64,000 bases of DNA from Dinoroseobacter sp965279125 (GTDB lineage Bacteria; Pseudomonadota; Alphaproteobacteria; Rhodobacterales; Rhodobacteraceae): NCBI GenBank assembly GCA_965279125.1, contig CBDIHL010000044.1:124001-188000 (forward strand). The letters are read 5' to 3'. This document shows, piece by piece, positions 51,636-61,258 of the stretch (position 1 is the stretch's first letter; each line of letters begins with the position of its first letter). Position numbers and translations under genes: made by a program. The notes under the pieces are model-generated. The model saw nothing but the letters and a program-made list of their open reading frames with translations. It was not told the DNA's origin and did not search any database.

Positions 51636-52361
51636 CTAGCTATGGGTTGCGATATAGGCGCGGGTGGCCTCTAGCAGCTCCTCGGCATCATCATCGACAA
51701 TGCCGAAATCGGCCAAATGACGGACAGTGCTTTCGAGATATTCCAAGCTCGTCCCGAGGAACCCTTTGCCGTGGGCCGCACACTGAACTTGGCTGTCGCG
51801 GCTGATATCGCCGTCGATCAGATCGCTGTCGTGATCGGCCACGAAGGTCAGCGCAGTGGTCTCTTCGCCGTCAATCTCGACCCGGATATGGCGCGCGTGG
51901 TAGCCAGGGCCGATCATTTCGCGGCGAAAGAGGATCTCGGTCTCGACCTCGACCTTGCTGGCCTCGATCTTGAGCGCAAGACCATCGCATCCATCGCCGT
52001 CATCGAGCGCCGCCATCACACCCGGCGCCTCCGCCGAGCCGCGCGCCCCGTAGATATCCACGAGGATGAAACGGCGCGCATGTTCCGGCGCAAACGCCAT
52101 GCGGATATCCGAGAAATCGATGCCGGAATCCCAGATCAGCGAGCCGTAGGCGAAGACCCAAAGATCGCCCTCATGGTCCTCCAGCGCGTCCGCACGGATC
52201 GCCTCGCGCTCGTCATCCTCATAGGCCGGGAACGGATCGTGCCCCTCGGATTCGAGCATCGCAATGACGGTATCTTTGTTGAATGTGCGCCACGAGGACT
52301 TGTGAAACGGTGTGATCTTATCACGAAGGCCAGGCAGATGGCGGAACGGATCTTGGGTCAT
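51636..52361 (-). CDS. Gamma-glutamylcyclotransferase, ChaC-like
   Basis: The 241-residue protein has the ChaC signature DLWVFAYGSLIWDSGIDF near residue 65 (Y-G-S-L) and the catalytic-Glu region GPGYHARHIRVEID near 165. ChaC enzymes degrade glutathione to 5-oxoproline and Cys-Gly. The start at 52361 overlaps the YcjF stop (ATGA, 52358-52361). It sits between YcjF and the cNMP-reductase gene, suggesting redox or stress roles. Confidence 0.9.
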   Translation of the reverse strand: MTQDPFRHLPGLRDKITPFHKSSWRTFNKDTVIAMLESEGHDPFPAYEDDEREAIRADALEDHEGDLWVFAYGSLIWDSGIDFSDIRMAFAPEHARRFILVDIYGARGSAEAPGVMAALDDGDGCDGLALKIEASKVEVETEILFRREMIGPGYHARHIRVEIDGEETTALTFVADHDSDLIDGDISRDSQVQCAAHGKGFLGTSLEYLESTVRHLADFGIVDDDAEELLEATRAYIATHS

Positions 52362-53353
52362 GTTTTGCTTCCAAAGAGGCCAGTAAGCGCCCTCGATACC
52401 AGCTTTGACACGCTCGGTCGCGTGCTTTTGGTAAATGGCAGCGGACGGCACACCTCCATCGCCGCGACGCCCACACGCGCGGTGAGCGCTCCATTGACCA
52501 CCCCTTCCCCGAAGCGGCGGCTGACCTTCGACAAAAGGCCGCCCCCTGCGACCGACCCGATCAGATCATCACCCACGGCGACGGCTCCGGTGGCGACCAG
52601 GTGGGTCAGCACGGTCCGGGTGAGGCGCCAACTGCCCAACGTGCCTGCACGCCCGCCATAGACCTCGGCGATGCGGCGGATCATGCGCAGGTTCGCGGTT
52701 AGGGCGGTGACGACATCGGCGAGCGCGAGCGGTACGAGCGCTGTGACCGTGGCCACTTGGCGGGCGGCGGCGGCAACCTCCTCGCTGGCGCGTTGGTCGA
52801 GCGGTTTGAGCAGCGTTTGCTCAGTCAGCGCGAAGACGGTGTCGGCATCGAACGCCTCAGCGCTTTGGGTTTTCACCCGCGCGCGCGCCTCGGCCAAGGC
52901 GGGTCGGTTGGCGTAAAGCGCGCTCAGATCGCCCGCCACTTTGCGCGCGGCCTTGAGGTCCTGATCCCCAATCGCAGCCTCCGCGCGGGCCTTGAGTTTG
53001 TCGAGTTTCGCCAGCCGCGCATAGCCCGCCCATTCTTTCAGCGCGAGGCCGAGCGCGGCGAAGATCAGCACCCCAAACAGCGCCGTTGCGGTCCAGCCGA
53101 GGATGGGGTTCGCGGCCAGAAGGTTGGTCACGAAGCCCCAAGCCGTGATCGATAGCGTGAAGGTCACAAGCGCCAGAAGCGCGCTCCAGAACAGCTTGGC
53201 CAGCCTATTGGGACGCTTGGCAGACAACCGCGCGAGGGTTTGCATCGCCTCCCCTTGGGGAACCGCGCCGGGGTCTTCCACGGGCGGCGCGGTCGCTGGT
53301 GTCAGCGGCGGGGTGCTGTCATCAAGCTCGATCAGGACGGGTTTGCGGGTCAT
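52358..53353 (-). CDS. YcjF/TIGR01620 family membrane protein
   Basis: The 331-residue protein has two hydrophobic segments (about 60-105; WSALLALVTFTLSITAWGFV, LGWTATALFGVLIFAALGLA) and a C-terminal DUF697-like region (ALADVVTALTANLRMIRRIA). It is the usual partner of YcjX, which it overlaps by four bases; both are stress-induced in enteric bacteria. The exact function is unknown. Confidence 0.9.
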   Translation of the reverse strand: MTRKPVLIELDDSTPPLTPATAPPVEDPGAVPQGEAMQTLARLSAKRPNRLAKLFWSALLALVTFTLSITAWGFVTNLLAANPILGWTATALFGVLIFAALGLALKEWAGYARLAKLDKLKARAEAAIGDQDLKAARKVAGDLSALYANRPALAEARARVKTQSAEAFDADTVFALTEQTLLKPLDQRASEEVAAAARQVATVTALVPLALADVVTALTANLRMIRRIAEVYGGRAGTLGSWRLTRTVLTHLVATGAVAVGDDLIGSVAGGGLLSKVSRRFGEGVVNGALTARVGVAAMEVCRPLPFTKSTRPSVSKLVSRALTGLFGSKT

Positions 53354-54762
53354 CTGAGGCGGTCCCCAATCAGGAATTCGGCAGCGCGATCAAGCCGGAT
53401 ATGGGGGGGGCCATCGCCTGCGCGCAGGGAGTGTTTGGCGGGCGCGAAGCTCATCGCGTGCCAGTCGCCATCCAGCCATGCGGGATCGCCATCGGCGGGG
53501 CTGAGCAGCACGGATGGGTCTTTGGGCAGATCGCCGGGGTGGAACGCGGCCTCCTTGCCGGTGTCCAGAAGCGTTCCACGCACCATTTGAAGCGTATTGC
53601 CTTGATGCTGGCGCTCCTCCTCCACCGTCGCGCGGAGGGCTGCGATGGACATGGCCGCCGTTTGCGCGCCCGCGAAATCGGCGCGGCGGCGGGCATCCGT
53701 CACCAGCGCTTCCATGATGGCGGTCAGCTGGCTGTGCTGGTTGTGATGGATGTGGTCGGCCTTGGTGGCGGCGAAGAGGATCTTGTCGACCCGCCGCCCA
53801 AGGATCGAGGACAGGAAGGAGTTGCGACCGGGGCGAAACGCGCCCAGCAGATCGCGCATGGTCTGGCGCAGATCGGCCATCGCGCGGGGGCCGTTATGGA
53901 TCGCACCAAGCGCATCGACGAGCACGATCTGACGGTCGATCTTGGCGAAGTGATCGCGGAAGAACGGCTTTACGATGAGGGACTTATAGGCATCATAGCG
54001 CCGCTCGAACTCGCGGTAGAGACTGCCGCGCTTGGGGCTATCGAGGGGTGGCAAGGGCGCGAAGGTCAGCGCCGGCGAGCCTTTCAGCTCGCCCGGAAGC
54101 AGGAACCGACCGGGCGAGCAATCGGAAAAGCCTGCCTTGCGCGCCTTGTGCAGTGTGTCGGTAAAGGTCTGGGCGAGGGCTTCGGCATGCGGCTCGTCCA
54201 GTTTGGTGCTGGCTTGGACCTCGCCCGCTTGGCTGAGGTAGGCGCTTGTGTCCGGGCGCACCTCCATCCGGGTCAGGGTGTCTTCGGACCATTCGGCATA
54301 GCTTTTGTCCAGCAGGCCAAGGTCCAAGAGCCATTCGCCGGGATAGTCCACGATGTCCAGATGCACGGTGCGCGGGCCGGACACGGCGCCGAGCAGGCCT
54401 TGGGGTTGGACGCGCAGCGACAGGCGCAGCTCAGACACGGTTGCGGTCGCTGTAGGCCAGCGCGGGTTGGCGCCTGTGAGGGCTTCTAGGTTCGCTTCAA
54501 ACGGGAAGCGGGGGATGGTGTCGTCGGGCTGGGGGCGCAAATAAGCCGCTGAGATCGCGCCGGAATTCGCCGCAGACAGGCCCGGCATGCGCCCTCGGTC
54601 CAGCAGGTTGGCCACGAGCGAGGTGATGAACACGGTCTTGCCCGAGCGCGCCAATCCGGTGACGCCGAGGCGGATCACGGGCTCGAAAAACGCCTCGCTT
54701 ACGGCGCCTGTAACGCTTTCGACGCCGCGCGTAATTCCATCTGTGACCGTTGTGAGAACCAC
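53350..54762 (-). CDS. YcjX-like P-loop NTPase
   Basis: The 470-residue protein carries the P-loop LGVTGLARSGKTVFITSLVA near residue 35 and later YDAYKSLIVKPFFRDHFAKI plus IVLVDALGAIHNGP, the YcjX/DUF463 pattern. It is a dynamin-like or STAND-like NTPase family of unknown role. The start is GTG at 54762, after an AAAGGG site; longer in-frame extensions would run into truA on the other strand. It leads the ycjX-ycjF-chaC operon. Confidence 0.9.
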   Translation of the reverse strand: MVLTTVTDGITRGVESVTGAVSEAFFEPVIRLGVTGLARSGKTVFITSLVANLLDRGRMPGLSAANSGAISAAYLRPQPDDTIPRFPFEANLEALTGANPRWPTATATVSELRLSLRVQPQGLLGAVSGPRTVHLDIVDYPGEWLLDLGLLDKSYAEWSEDTLTRMEVRPDTSAYLSQAGEVQASTKLDEPHAEALAQTFTDTLHKARKAGFSDCSPGRFLLPGELKGSPALTFAPLPPLDSPKRGSLYREFERRYDAYKSLIVKPFFRDHFAKIDRQIVLVDALGAIHNGPRAMADLRQTMRDLLGAFRPGRNSFLSSILGRRVDKILFAATKADHIHHNQHSQLTAIMEALVTDARRRADFAGAQTAAMSIAALRATVEEERQHQGNTLQMVRGTLLDTGKEAAFHPGDLPKDPSVLLSPADGDPAWLDGDWHAMSFAPAKHSLRAGDGPPHIRLDRAAEFLIGDRLR

Positions 54763-54869
54763 GTTCGCCCTTTCTCGTGCTTGCTCAGACAGATAGGCAG
54801 CGCGGCCTGCGGTGTATAGGGCGCGGGGGAAGGATTGTGCCGCCTTCCCCGCCGCGCTATGGCCTCTGC

Positions 54870-55637
54870 ATGCCGCGATATGCCTTAAAAGTTGAGTATA
54901 ATGGGACGCAGTATTCTGGCTGGCAACGCCAGAAGGATGTGCCATCGGTGCAGGAAGCCATTGAAAAGGCTCTGCAAAAGCTGGAGCCTGATGTGGGCAC
55001 GATTGCCGCTGCGGGACGCACGGATACGGGCGTGCATGCCACCGGCCAAGTGGCCCATGTGGATATGAAACACGACTGGTCGGCGTTTCGACTGTCGGAA
55101 GCCGTTAACTATCATCTGAAGCCGCAACCCATTGCAATCGTTGCCTGTGCGCAGGTCGCGGATGACTTTCACGCCCGCTTTGATGCGCTTGAGCGACGGT
55201 ATCTGTTTCGGCTGGTCTCGCGCCGCGCGTCGATGGTGTTGGAGCCTGAAACGGTGTGGCGGGTGAACCATGAGCTGGATCTGGAGGCGATGCGCGCGGG
55301 CGCGGCTTACCTTCTGGGCAAGCACGACTTTACCACGTTTCGTGCCACCCATTGCCAAGCGCTATCCCCAGTTAAGACATTGGATAAGATGGATATTACG
55401 GCGCATCCGGTGAACCATGGGATCGAGTATCGCTTCGAGGTTGTTGCCCGATCCTTTCTGCACAATCAGGTCCGCAGCTTTGTCGGAACCCTTGAGCGCG
55501 TCGGGGCTGGGACGTGGTCACCGGAGGATGTGCGGGATGCCTTGGCGGCGCGGGATCGGGCGGCCTGTGGGCCGGTTTGCCCGGCTTTGGGCTTGGCTTT
55601 GGCGGATGTGCGCTACCCCGTGGATCCATTTCTCTAG
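54870..55637 (+). CDS. truA: tRNA pseudouridine(38-40) synthase
   Basis: The 255-residue enzyme makes pseudouridine at positions 38-40 of tRNA anticodon stems. The N-terminal MPRYALKVEYNGTQYSGWQR and the catalytic Asp in AAGRTDTGVHATGQVAH near residue 52 are diagnostic, as is RSFLHNQVRSFVGTLERVG near 195. The start at 54870 gives normal length. It is divergent from ycjX with 107 bases between. Confidence 0.97.
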   Translation: MPRYALKVEYNGTQYSGWQRQKDVPSVQEAIEKALQKLEPDVGTIAAAGRTDTGVHATGQVAHVDMKHDWSAFRLSEAVNYHLKPQPIAIVACAQVADDFHARFDALERRYLFRLVSRRASMVLEPETVWRVNHELDLEAMRAGAAYLLGKHDFTTFRATHCQALSPVKTLDKMDITAHPVNHGIEYRFEVVARSFLHNQVRSFVGTLERVGAGTWSPEDVRDALAARDRAACGPVCPALGLALADVRYPVDPFL

Positions 55638-55763
55638 GGCCAAAAAACGGGGTCTGTATTGCATCGGTAACGCGTCGGTATAACGTCGGTGCGGGCGTTC
55701 GGTGCTTCGGGGTTCTGCGCAACGCTTGGCGGTGCGGCCTCCGGCGGGGATATTTGGAAAAGC

Positions 55764-55803
55764 AAAGAGGGGCGGGCGTGGAGATGTCAGCCCGCCCCTC
55801 TTT
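55764..55803. terminator. Intrinsic terminator of the ABC importer operon
   Basis: AAAGAGGGGCGGGC (55764-55777) pairs perfectly with GCCCGCCCCTCTTT (55790-55803). On the minus strand CTTTGCTTTTCC follows. It sits 8 bases beyond the permease stop and also separates truA. Confidence 0.9.
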
Positions 55804-55811
55804 GATATGTG

Positions 55812-56582
55812 TCAGGTCTCGCGGCGCTCGGCCCAGCCTGCGAAGATCTTCTCGAGGAACACCACCACGTAGAAGAGCACGATCCCGAGGACCGCCAGCG
55901 CGATCAGGACCGCGAACATCAGCGGATAGTCCGCGCTGATTTTGCCGCTGTCGAACAGCGCCCCGAGGCCGCGGCCGTGGGGGCTTACGATCTCCATCAG
56001 GTTTGTCCCGATGAAGGCCAGCGTGACGGCGACTTTGAGCGCGCCGAAAAACTCCGGCAGGGTCTTGGGCAGCGCGATCTTCCAGAAGATCGTGACCTTG
56101 GAGGCCCCGAGCGAGCGCAGGATATCGCGGTATTCAGGCTCCAGCGTGCTGAGACCGATGGAGACGGACACGGCTATGGGAAAGAACGAGATCATGAAGG
56201 CCATCATCACGGTGTTGAAGTCGTGCTGGCCGACGAACATCAGCGCCATGATCGGCACAACGGTCGCCTTGGGGATCGCGTTGAAGCCGACCAGCAGCGG
56301 GTAGAGCGCATCGCGCATCGTGCGCGAGAAGCCCATGATCATGCCGATGGCAGTTCCGAAAATGATCGCGAGGCCAAGGCCTGCCACGGTGCGCCAGAGC
56401 GTTTCCCAGGACGCGACCAGGAACAGCTCGCGGAATTTCCAGAAGGCGGGCCACAGATCGGATGGCGAGGCCATTTTGTAATTGGGCCAGCCGTTCACCC
56501 AGACGAGCAACTCCCACAGGATCAGGAACACGATGACGGCCCCGGCGGGGATGAGGAATTTATTGACGTTGCGCATGGTCAT
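55812..56582 (-). CDS. ABC importer permease (SsuC/ThiX-type)
   Basis: The 256-residue membrane protein has six helices and the binding-protein-dependent EAA loop (YRDILRSLGASKVTIFWKIALP near residue 165). It fits permeases of nitrate/sulfonate/HMP-type importers. Its start shares one base with the ATPase stop. Order on the strand is binding protein, ATPase, permease. Confidence 0.93.
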   Translation of the reverse strand: MTMRNVNKFLIPAGAVIVFLILWELLVWVNGWPNYKMASPSDLWPAFWKFRELFLVASWETLWRTVAGLGLAIIFGTAIGMIMGFSRTMRDALYPLLVGFNAIPKATVVPIMALMFVGQHDFNTVMMAFMISFFPIAVSVSIGLSTLEPEYRDILRSLGASKVTIFWKIALPKTLPEFFGALKVAVTLAFIGTNLMEIVSPHGRGLGALFDSGKISADYPLMFAVLIALAVLGIVLFYVVVFLEKIFAGWAERRET

Positions 56583-57391
56583 CAGGCGGCTTCCCCGGTG
56601 TTGTCGTTGGGCACACGGCCTTGGGCAATCTCGATCTGGTGGCGCAGGATCGCGAGCATGTCGGTGGCTTTCTGGGTGTAAAGATCGTCGAGCTTGCGCT
56701 TGCCCTCGAACATGACCTTCAGCTTGTATTGCGCGGTCGCGGGACGGCCTGACAGCACGACCACTTCGTCGGCGAGGAAGATCGACTCGCGCAGGTCATG
56801 GGTGATCAGCAGCGAGGTAAACGGCTCTTCCGCGCGCAGGTTGTGCATGGTTTGCCACAGATCCTCGCGGGTGAAGGCGTCGAGGGCGCCAAACGGCTCG
56901 TCGAGGATCAGGACCTCGGGCTTGTGGACAATGGCGCGACAGAGAGAGGCGCGTTGGCGCATGCCACCGGACAGCTCGGACGGGCGTTTGTCCTCAAAGC
57001 CTGCGAGGCCGACAAGCTCCAGCAGCCCCATGGCGCGGTCGCGTTGTTCGGCTTTGCTCCATTTCGTGGGCACAATCTCCAGCGGCAAAAGCACGTTATC
57101 CATGATCGTCCGCCATTCCAGCAGCACCGGGTTCTGGAACGCCATGCCGACGGTGTTCTTGGGGCCTTTGACCTTCTCGCCATGCAGGATCACATCGCCC
57201 TCATCCGCGCGCATCAGCCCCGCGATCAGACGGGTCAGCGTGGACTTGCCACAGCCCGAGGGGCCGACAACGGCGCAGAACTCGCCTTCGGGAATGTCGA
57301 TATTGAGATCGCGCAGAACCGGCAATGGCCCCGCATCGGTCTTGTAGGCGTGGGTCACGTTCTTGAGCGCAATCTGCGGCATCTCGGTCAT
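56582..57391 (-). CDS. ABC importer ATPase (SsuB/ThiZ-type)
   Basis: The 269-residue protein has Walker A GPSGCGKST near residue 38, signature LSGGMRQRASL near 140 and Walker B VLILDEPFGALDAF near 160, with switch His in LLITHDLRE. GAGG sits 5 bases before the ATG at 57391. A terminator between it and the binding-protein gene suggests lower expression than that gene. Confidence 0.95.
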   Translation of the reverse strand: MTEMPQIALKNVTHAYKTDAGPLPVLRDLNIDIPEGEFCAVVGPSGCGKSTLTRLIAGLMRADEGDVILHGEKVKGPKNTVGMAFQNPVLLEWRTIMDNVLLPLEIVPTKWSKAEQRDRAMGLLELVGLAGFEDKRPSELSGGMRQRASLCRAIVHKPEVLILDEPFGALDAFTREDLWQTMHNLRAEEPFTSLLITHDLRESIFLADEVVVLSGRPATAQYKLKVMFEGKRKLDDLYTQKATDMLAILRHQIEIAQGRVPNDNTGEAA

Positions 57392-57414
57392 GGGAACCTC
57401 GTTGGTCAGCACAC

Positions 57415-57444
57415 AAAAAGGGCGGGGAGTTCCCCCGCCCCTTT
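57415..57444 (-). terminator. Intercistronic terminator between binding protein and ATPase
   Basis: On the minus strand AAAGGGGCGGGG pairs with CCCCGCCCTTT around GAACT and is followed by five Ts (57415-57419 as As). It should let only part of the transcripts continue, giving excess binding protein, a usual pattern in ABC importers. Confidence 0.8.
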
Positions 57445-57454
57445 CAGGTTTTGG

Positions 57455-58462
57455 TTACTTCAGCATCAGGCTGCCATCGGTCGGCAGATAGGCGTCGGTG
57501 AAGTACAGCTCAGGCGTTGGATCGCTGTTGAACGTCATGGTCGTTTGCAACTGCGCGATGGCCTTGGCGAAGCGGTCCGCGTCGATGTTGCCCATGCCGT
57601 TGGCCAGTGTGTAATCGGTGACCACATTGGCATCGATGGACAGCTGGAGGCGGCGCTGCTCGAGCGCTGCATCGGCGGCGGGGTTGCGTTCGAGAACGCT
57701 TGCGGCACCGGCGGCGGGATCAGCGATAACGTCTTTCCAACCCATTGCGACGGCACGCAAAAAGCCGGTGACGATCTCAGGGTTTGCCTCGGCGTAGTCG
57801 GTGTTGACGAGGATCGCATTGCCATAAAGCTCAAGCCCGTGATCGGCCATCAGAATGGTCGAGATGTCGTCCTCTGGCACGCCCAAACGCACGAGGTTCA
57901 GAAAAGAGCTGAACGAAAAGCCGGTGATCGCGTCGACCTGACCCTCGGCCAACATCGGCTCGCGGGTTGGGAAACCGACGGGTTCCACGGTGATGCTGTC
58001 CACATCGAGGGAGTTCGCCGCCGCAAAGGCCGGGAACTGCGCCCAAGCACCATCGGGCGGAGGCGCGCCGAGGATCTTGCCTTCGAGGTCAGCGGGGCTG
58101 GACACGCCCTGGCTGACGCGACCGATGACGGCAAACGGCGGCTTGTCGTAGATCATCATCACGGCGGTGACCGGCGCGCCGGGGTTCGCGTCAAGGAAGG
58201 TGATCAGCGAGTTGATGTCGCCGAAGCCGAGCGGAAACGCGCCCGTCGCGATCTTTGGGATGGTCGAGAGCGAGCCATTACCCGCCTCGATGGTGACATC
58301 GAGACCTTCGGCGGCAAAGTGGCCGTTGTCGATGGCGGCGAAATAGGCCGCGGACGGGCCTTCAAATTTCCAGTCCAGCGCGAACGGGACAGAGGTTTGG
58401 GCGGATGCGGCACCAGCCATCAGGGCGGCAACGGCAAAGGCCTGGGTAAAACGTGCAAACAC
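57455..58462 (-). CDS. ABC importer substrate-binding protein, NMT1/THI5 type
   Basis: The 335-residue protein has a signal peptide (start through ALMAGAASA) and an NMT1/THI5-type fold: FALDWKFEGPSAAYFAAIDN near residue 28, then LDVTIEAGNGS and GAFPLGFGDINSL. The ligand class includes hydroxymethylpyrimidine, riboflavin, taurine and nitrate; no riboswitch was seen upstream, so the ligand is open. AAGGAG abuts an ATG at 58468 but is 6 bases from the GTG at 58462, which is preferred. Confidence 0.9.
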   Translation of the reverse strand: MFARFTQAFAVAALMAGAASAQTSVPFALDWKFEGPSAAYFAAIDNGHFAAEGLDVTIEAGNGSLSTIPKIATGAFPLGFGDINSLITFLDANPGAPVTAVMMIYDKPPFAVIGRVSQGVSSPADLEGKILGAPPPDGAWAQFPAFAAANSLDVDSITVEPVGFPTREPMLAEGQVDAITGFSFSSFLNLVRLGVPEDDISTILMADHGLELYGNAILVNTDYAEANPEIVTGFLRAVAMGWKDVIADPAAGAASVLERNPAADAALEQRRLQLSIDANVVTDYTLANGMGNIDADRFAKAIAQLQTTMTFNSDPTPELYFTDAYLPTDGSLMLK

Positions 58463-58662
58463 GAGCATCTCCTTCGGTGTATCGAGCGCCCCCCGCAGAT
58501 GGGTAGAGCGCGCGCCAGCGTTGTCGCGATGCCGAGGCATCGTCAATTCTACGGCCCGCACTCCGGACCTGCGACATTATGGATGCACTTTTATTAGGCC
58601 CTGCGCAACAAAATTAGGCGTAGGGCGAAGTTCCGCGTTCAATTCGGTCGTATCAAGGCAGG

Positions 58663-59298
58663 TTAGCTGGTCGCAGCAGGCAGCGGATCGCTGTGCACGA
58701 TGACGCGGGTGCCAAGCGGAACGCGCTCGTACAGATCCTCGACATGGGAGTTGATCAGCCGGATGCAGCCATTCGATACCGAGGTGCCGATTGTGTGCGG
58801 CGCGTGGGTGCCGTGAATGCGGTACATCGTGTCGCGATTGCCACGGAACAGATAGAGCGCGCGACTGCCAAGTGGATTGCCCGGACCGCCTGCCATACCG
58901 GCGGCATGGCGTTGGTAGAGGTCGGGACGGCGCCGGATCATGTTGCGCGTCGGCGTCCAACGCGGCCATTCGGCCTTGCGTCTGATGACCGTTGGCCCTT
59001 TTAGCTGGCGACCCAATTCGCCCACACCCACGGCATAGCGGATGGCGGTGCCGGGCTCTTCAGGGTCAATCCAATAGAGGAAGTGGAAGTTGGTATAGAC
59101 ATGGATCGTACCCACCTCAAAGCCTTCGGTAATACGCACGCGTGTGGGAAGAAATTCACGCGGAACAACGAATGGTTCGGGTGAATTTGTCTGTGCCTCG
59201 GCGGTGTTGAACGCGCCGATCAGGCCAAACGCACTGGCACCCGCGATAAGGCTGCGCCGGGTCACAACTGGGCCAAGAACCTCGGTTTCGATTTTCAC
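58663..59298 (-). CDS. L,D-transpeptidase (YkuD family), Tat-type signal
   Basis: The 211-residue periplasmic enzyme has a twin-arginine-like start (VVTRRSLIAGASAFGLIGAF) and the YkuD active site: MYRIHGTHAPHTIG near residue 157 and SVSNGCIRLINSHVEDLYER near 172, with catalytic Cys and His. It forms 3-3 crosslinks or links lipoproteins to peptidoglycan. The start is GTG at 59298, 8 bases after AAGGAGG; the GTG at 59319 would place that site inside the gene. Confidence 0.93.
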   Translation of the reverse strand: MKIETEVLGPVVTRRSLIAGASAFGLIGAFNTAEAQTNSPEPFVVPREFLPTRVRITEGFEVGTIHVYTNFHFLYWIDPEEPGTAIRYAVGVGELGRQLKGPTVIRRKAEWPRWTPTRNMIRRRPDLYQRHAAGMAGGPGNPLGSRALYLFRGNRDTMYRIHGTHAPHTIGTSVSNGCIRLINSHVEDLYERVPLGTRVIVHSDPLPAATS

Positions 59299-59508
59299 GT
59301 CATAATCCTCCTTCGACACTGGCAGCCAAAATAAGATGCGGGCAGATCCGCGATGTTGGATTTTCGCACAGTATCCGCCGCTAGACTTGATGAATCACAA
59401 CATCTCGTGAGGCGCAGTTCATTTCTGCGTTCTCGAGGGAATCAGGCTGAAATTGTGGCTTTCGGGACTCGTTTCGGGTGCGTTAACCTGAAATTTGTGC
59501 CGTTAACC

Positions 59509-60270
59509 TTAAGGCTTGATCCGATACCCTGATTTGAAGATCCACCAAATCACGCCAAGGCAGATCGCCAGGAAGAGTGTGATCATCGCAAGGCTCAACC
59601 CAAGTGCCACATCTGCGGTGCCGTAAAAGCTCCAACGGAAGCCGGAGATAAGGTAAACGACGGGATTGAACAGCGTGACTGTTTGCCAAGCTGGAGGCAG
59701 CATCGAGATTGAATAAAACGAGCCGCCGAGAAAGACGAGGGGGGTCACGATCAACAACGGAACGAATTGCAATTGCTCGAAATTATCGGCCCAGATGCCG
59801 AGGATGAAGCCCAGCAGCGCGAAGCTGACACAGGTCAGCACCAGAAACGCGAGCATCGCGCCGGGATGCAGGATCTGAACATCAACGAACAGAGCCGCGG
59901 TCGCGAGGATGATCAACCCAATGGCCAGCGCTTTGGTGGCCGCCGCGCCAACATAGCCGATGACGATCTCAATGAAGCTGATCGGCGAGGACAGAAGCTC
60001 GTAGATCGTGCCGATGAATTTAGGGAAATAGATCCCGAAGGATGCGTTGGACACCGCTTGCGTCATCACGCTGAGCATGATCAGTCCGGGCACGATAAAC
60101 GCCCCGTAGCTGACGCCCTCAACGGATTCGATCCGGCTGCCAATGGCCGAACCGAACACGACGAAATAGAGCGAGGTCGAGATGACGGGCGAGACGATGC
60201 TTTGCATCAGCGTGCGGAATGTCCGTGCCATTTCATAGACATAGATCGCTCGGACGGCTTGCCAATTCAT
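59509..60270 (-). CDS. ABC-2 type exporter permease
   Basis: The 253-residue protein has six membrane helices in the ABC-2 pattern (YEMARTFRTLMQSIVSPVIS, YGAFIVPGLIMLSVMTQAVS), like E. coli YadH. It overlaps the ATPase stop by four bases. Substrate unknown. Confidence 0.93.
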   Translation of the reverse strand: MNWQAVRAIYVYEMARTFRTLMQSIVSPVISTSLYFVVFGSAIGSRIESVEGVSYGAFIVPGLIMLSVMTQAVSNASFGIYFPKFIGTIYELLSSPISFIEIVIGYVGAAATKALAIGLIILATAALFVDVQILHPGAMLAFLVLTCVSFALLGFILGIWADNFEQLQFVPLLIVTPLVFLGGSFYSISMLPPAWQTVTLFNPVVYLISGFRWSFYGTADVALGLSLAMITLFLAICLGVIWWIFKSGYRIKP

Positions 60271-61187
60271 GCGACTGTCTCCTTAACCAGGTCGACAAAA
60301 ATGTCTTCAAGACTGCTTTGACGGGTCTGCACATCAACGAGGTTGAGCCCGGATTTCTGCATATCACTAAGCAAGCCCGCAAGCGGCGGGGCGGCTTTGG
60401 CATCATAAGTATAGGTTAACCGCGTCCCATTAACCTTAACGCCATAAGCGGCGATGGTGTCGGGTAAGGTTAATGGCGCGGTCTCAAGCGTGATGTGCAA
60501 TTCCTTCTGACCCATCTGCGCCATAAGCGTGTCTTTATCTTCGACCAGCAAGATTTGGCCCTTGTTGATGACGCCGACGCGGTCAGCCATCGCCTCGGCC
60601 TCCTCAATGTAGTGTGTGGTCAGAACGATGGTCGTGCCAGCGCTTTGCAGCGTGCGCACGATCCCCCACATGTCCTTGCGCAGTTCCACATCGACGCCCG
60701 CTGTCGGCTCGTCGAGGAACAGAATTTCCGGGTCATGGGCGAGGGCCTTGGCGATCAGCACGCGCCGTTTCATCCCTCCGGACAGAGCGCGCACAGGCTG
60801 GTCGCGCTTGTCCCAGAGCGACAGCTGACGCAGCACCTCTTCAATACGCGCGTCATCACGGGGCTTGCCAAACAGGCCGCGCGAGAAACGGACCGTGTTG
60901 ATGACCTTTTCGAACGGCTCAAGTGCAATGTCTTGCGGCACAAGACCGATCATGCGGCGCGCTTCGCGGAAATCAGTGATGATGTCATGCCCGCCAACAC
61001 TGGCACTGCCGGAACTTGGCGTGACCAGGCCGCATAGCACGGAAATCAGCGTCGTCTTGCCGGCCCCGTTGGGGCCAAGCAGCGCCAGAATCTCACCTTT
61101 GTGGATGTCGAGTGACACCGCTTTGAGCGCGGTAAGCCCCCCCTCATAGGTCTTGGACAATTGGTTAACGGACAGGATTGGGGACAT
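60267..61187 (-). CDS. ABC-2 type exporter ATPase
   Basis: The 306-residue protein (YadG-like) has Walker A GPNGAGKTT near residue 39, signature LSGGMKRRVLIAKAL near 135, and Walker B ILFLDEPTAGVD near 156, with a C-terminal DUF4162-like tail. It forms an exporter with the following permease. A copy of TTAACCTTAA lies inside (60430-60439). Confidence 0.95.
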   Translation of the reverse strand: MSPILSVNQLSKTYEGGLTALKAVSLDIHKGEILALLGPNGAGKTTLISVLCGLVTPSSGSASVGGHDIITDFREARRMIGLVPQDIALEPFEKVINTVRFSRGLFGKPRDDARIEEVLRQLSLWDKRDQPVRALSGGMKRRVLIAKALAHDPEILFLDEPTAGVDVELRKDMWGIVRTLQSAGTTIVLTTHYIEEAEAMADRVGVINKGQILLVEDKDTLMAQMGQKELHITLETAPLTLPDTIAAYGVKVNGTRLTYTYDAKAAPPLAGLLSDMQKSGLNLVDVQTRQSSLEDIFVDLVKETVA

Positions 61188-61258
61188 TCAGCTTTCCTTA
61201 ACGGTTAACGCTTGCCTAATCCCGTTTGCGCTAAAGGTGAAGCTGTACCACTGCAGGG

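Noticed and set aside
56798..58597. 599-codon plus-strand frame
   Set aside because: Antisense to the ABC ATPase and substrate-binding protein genes; composition is non-protein-like.
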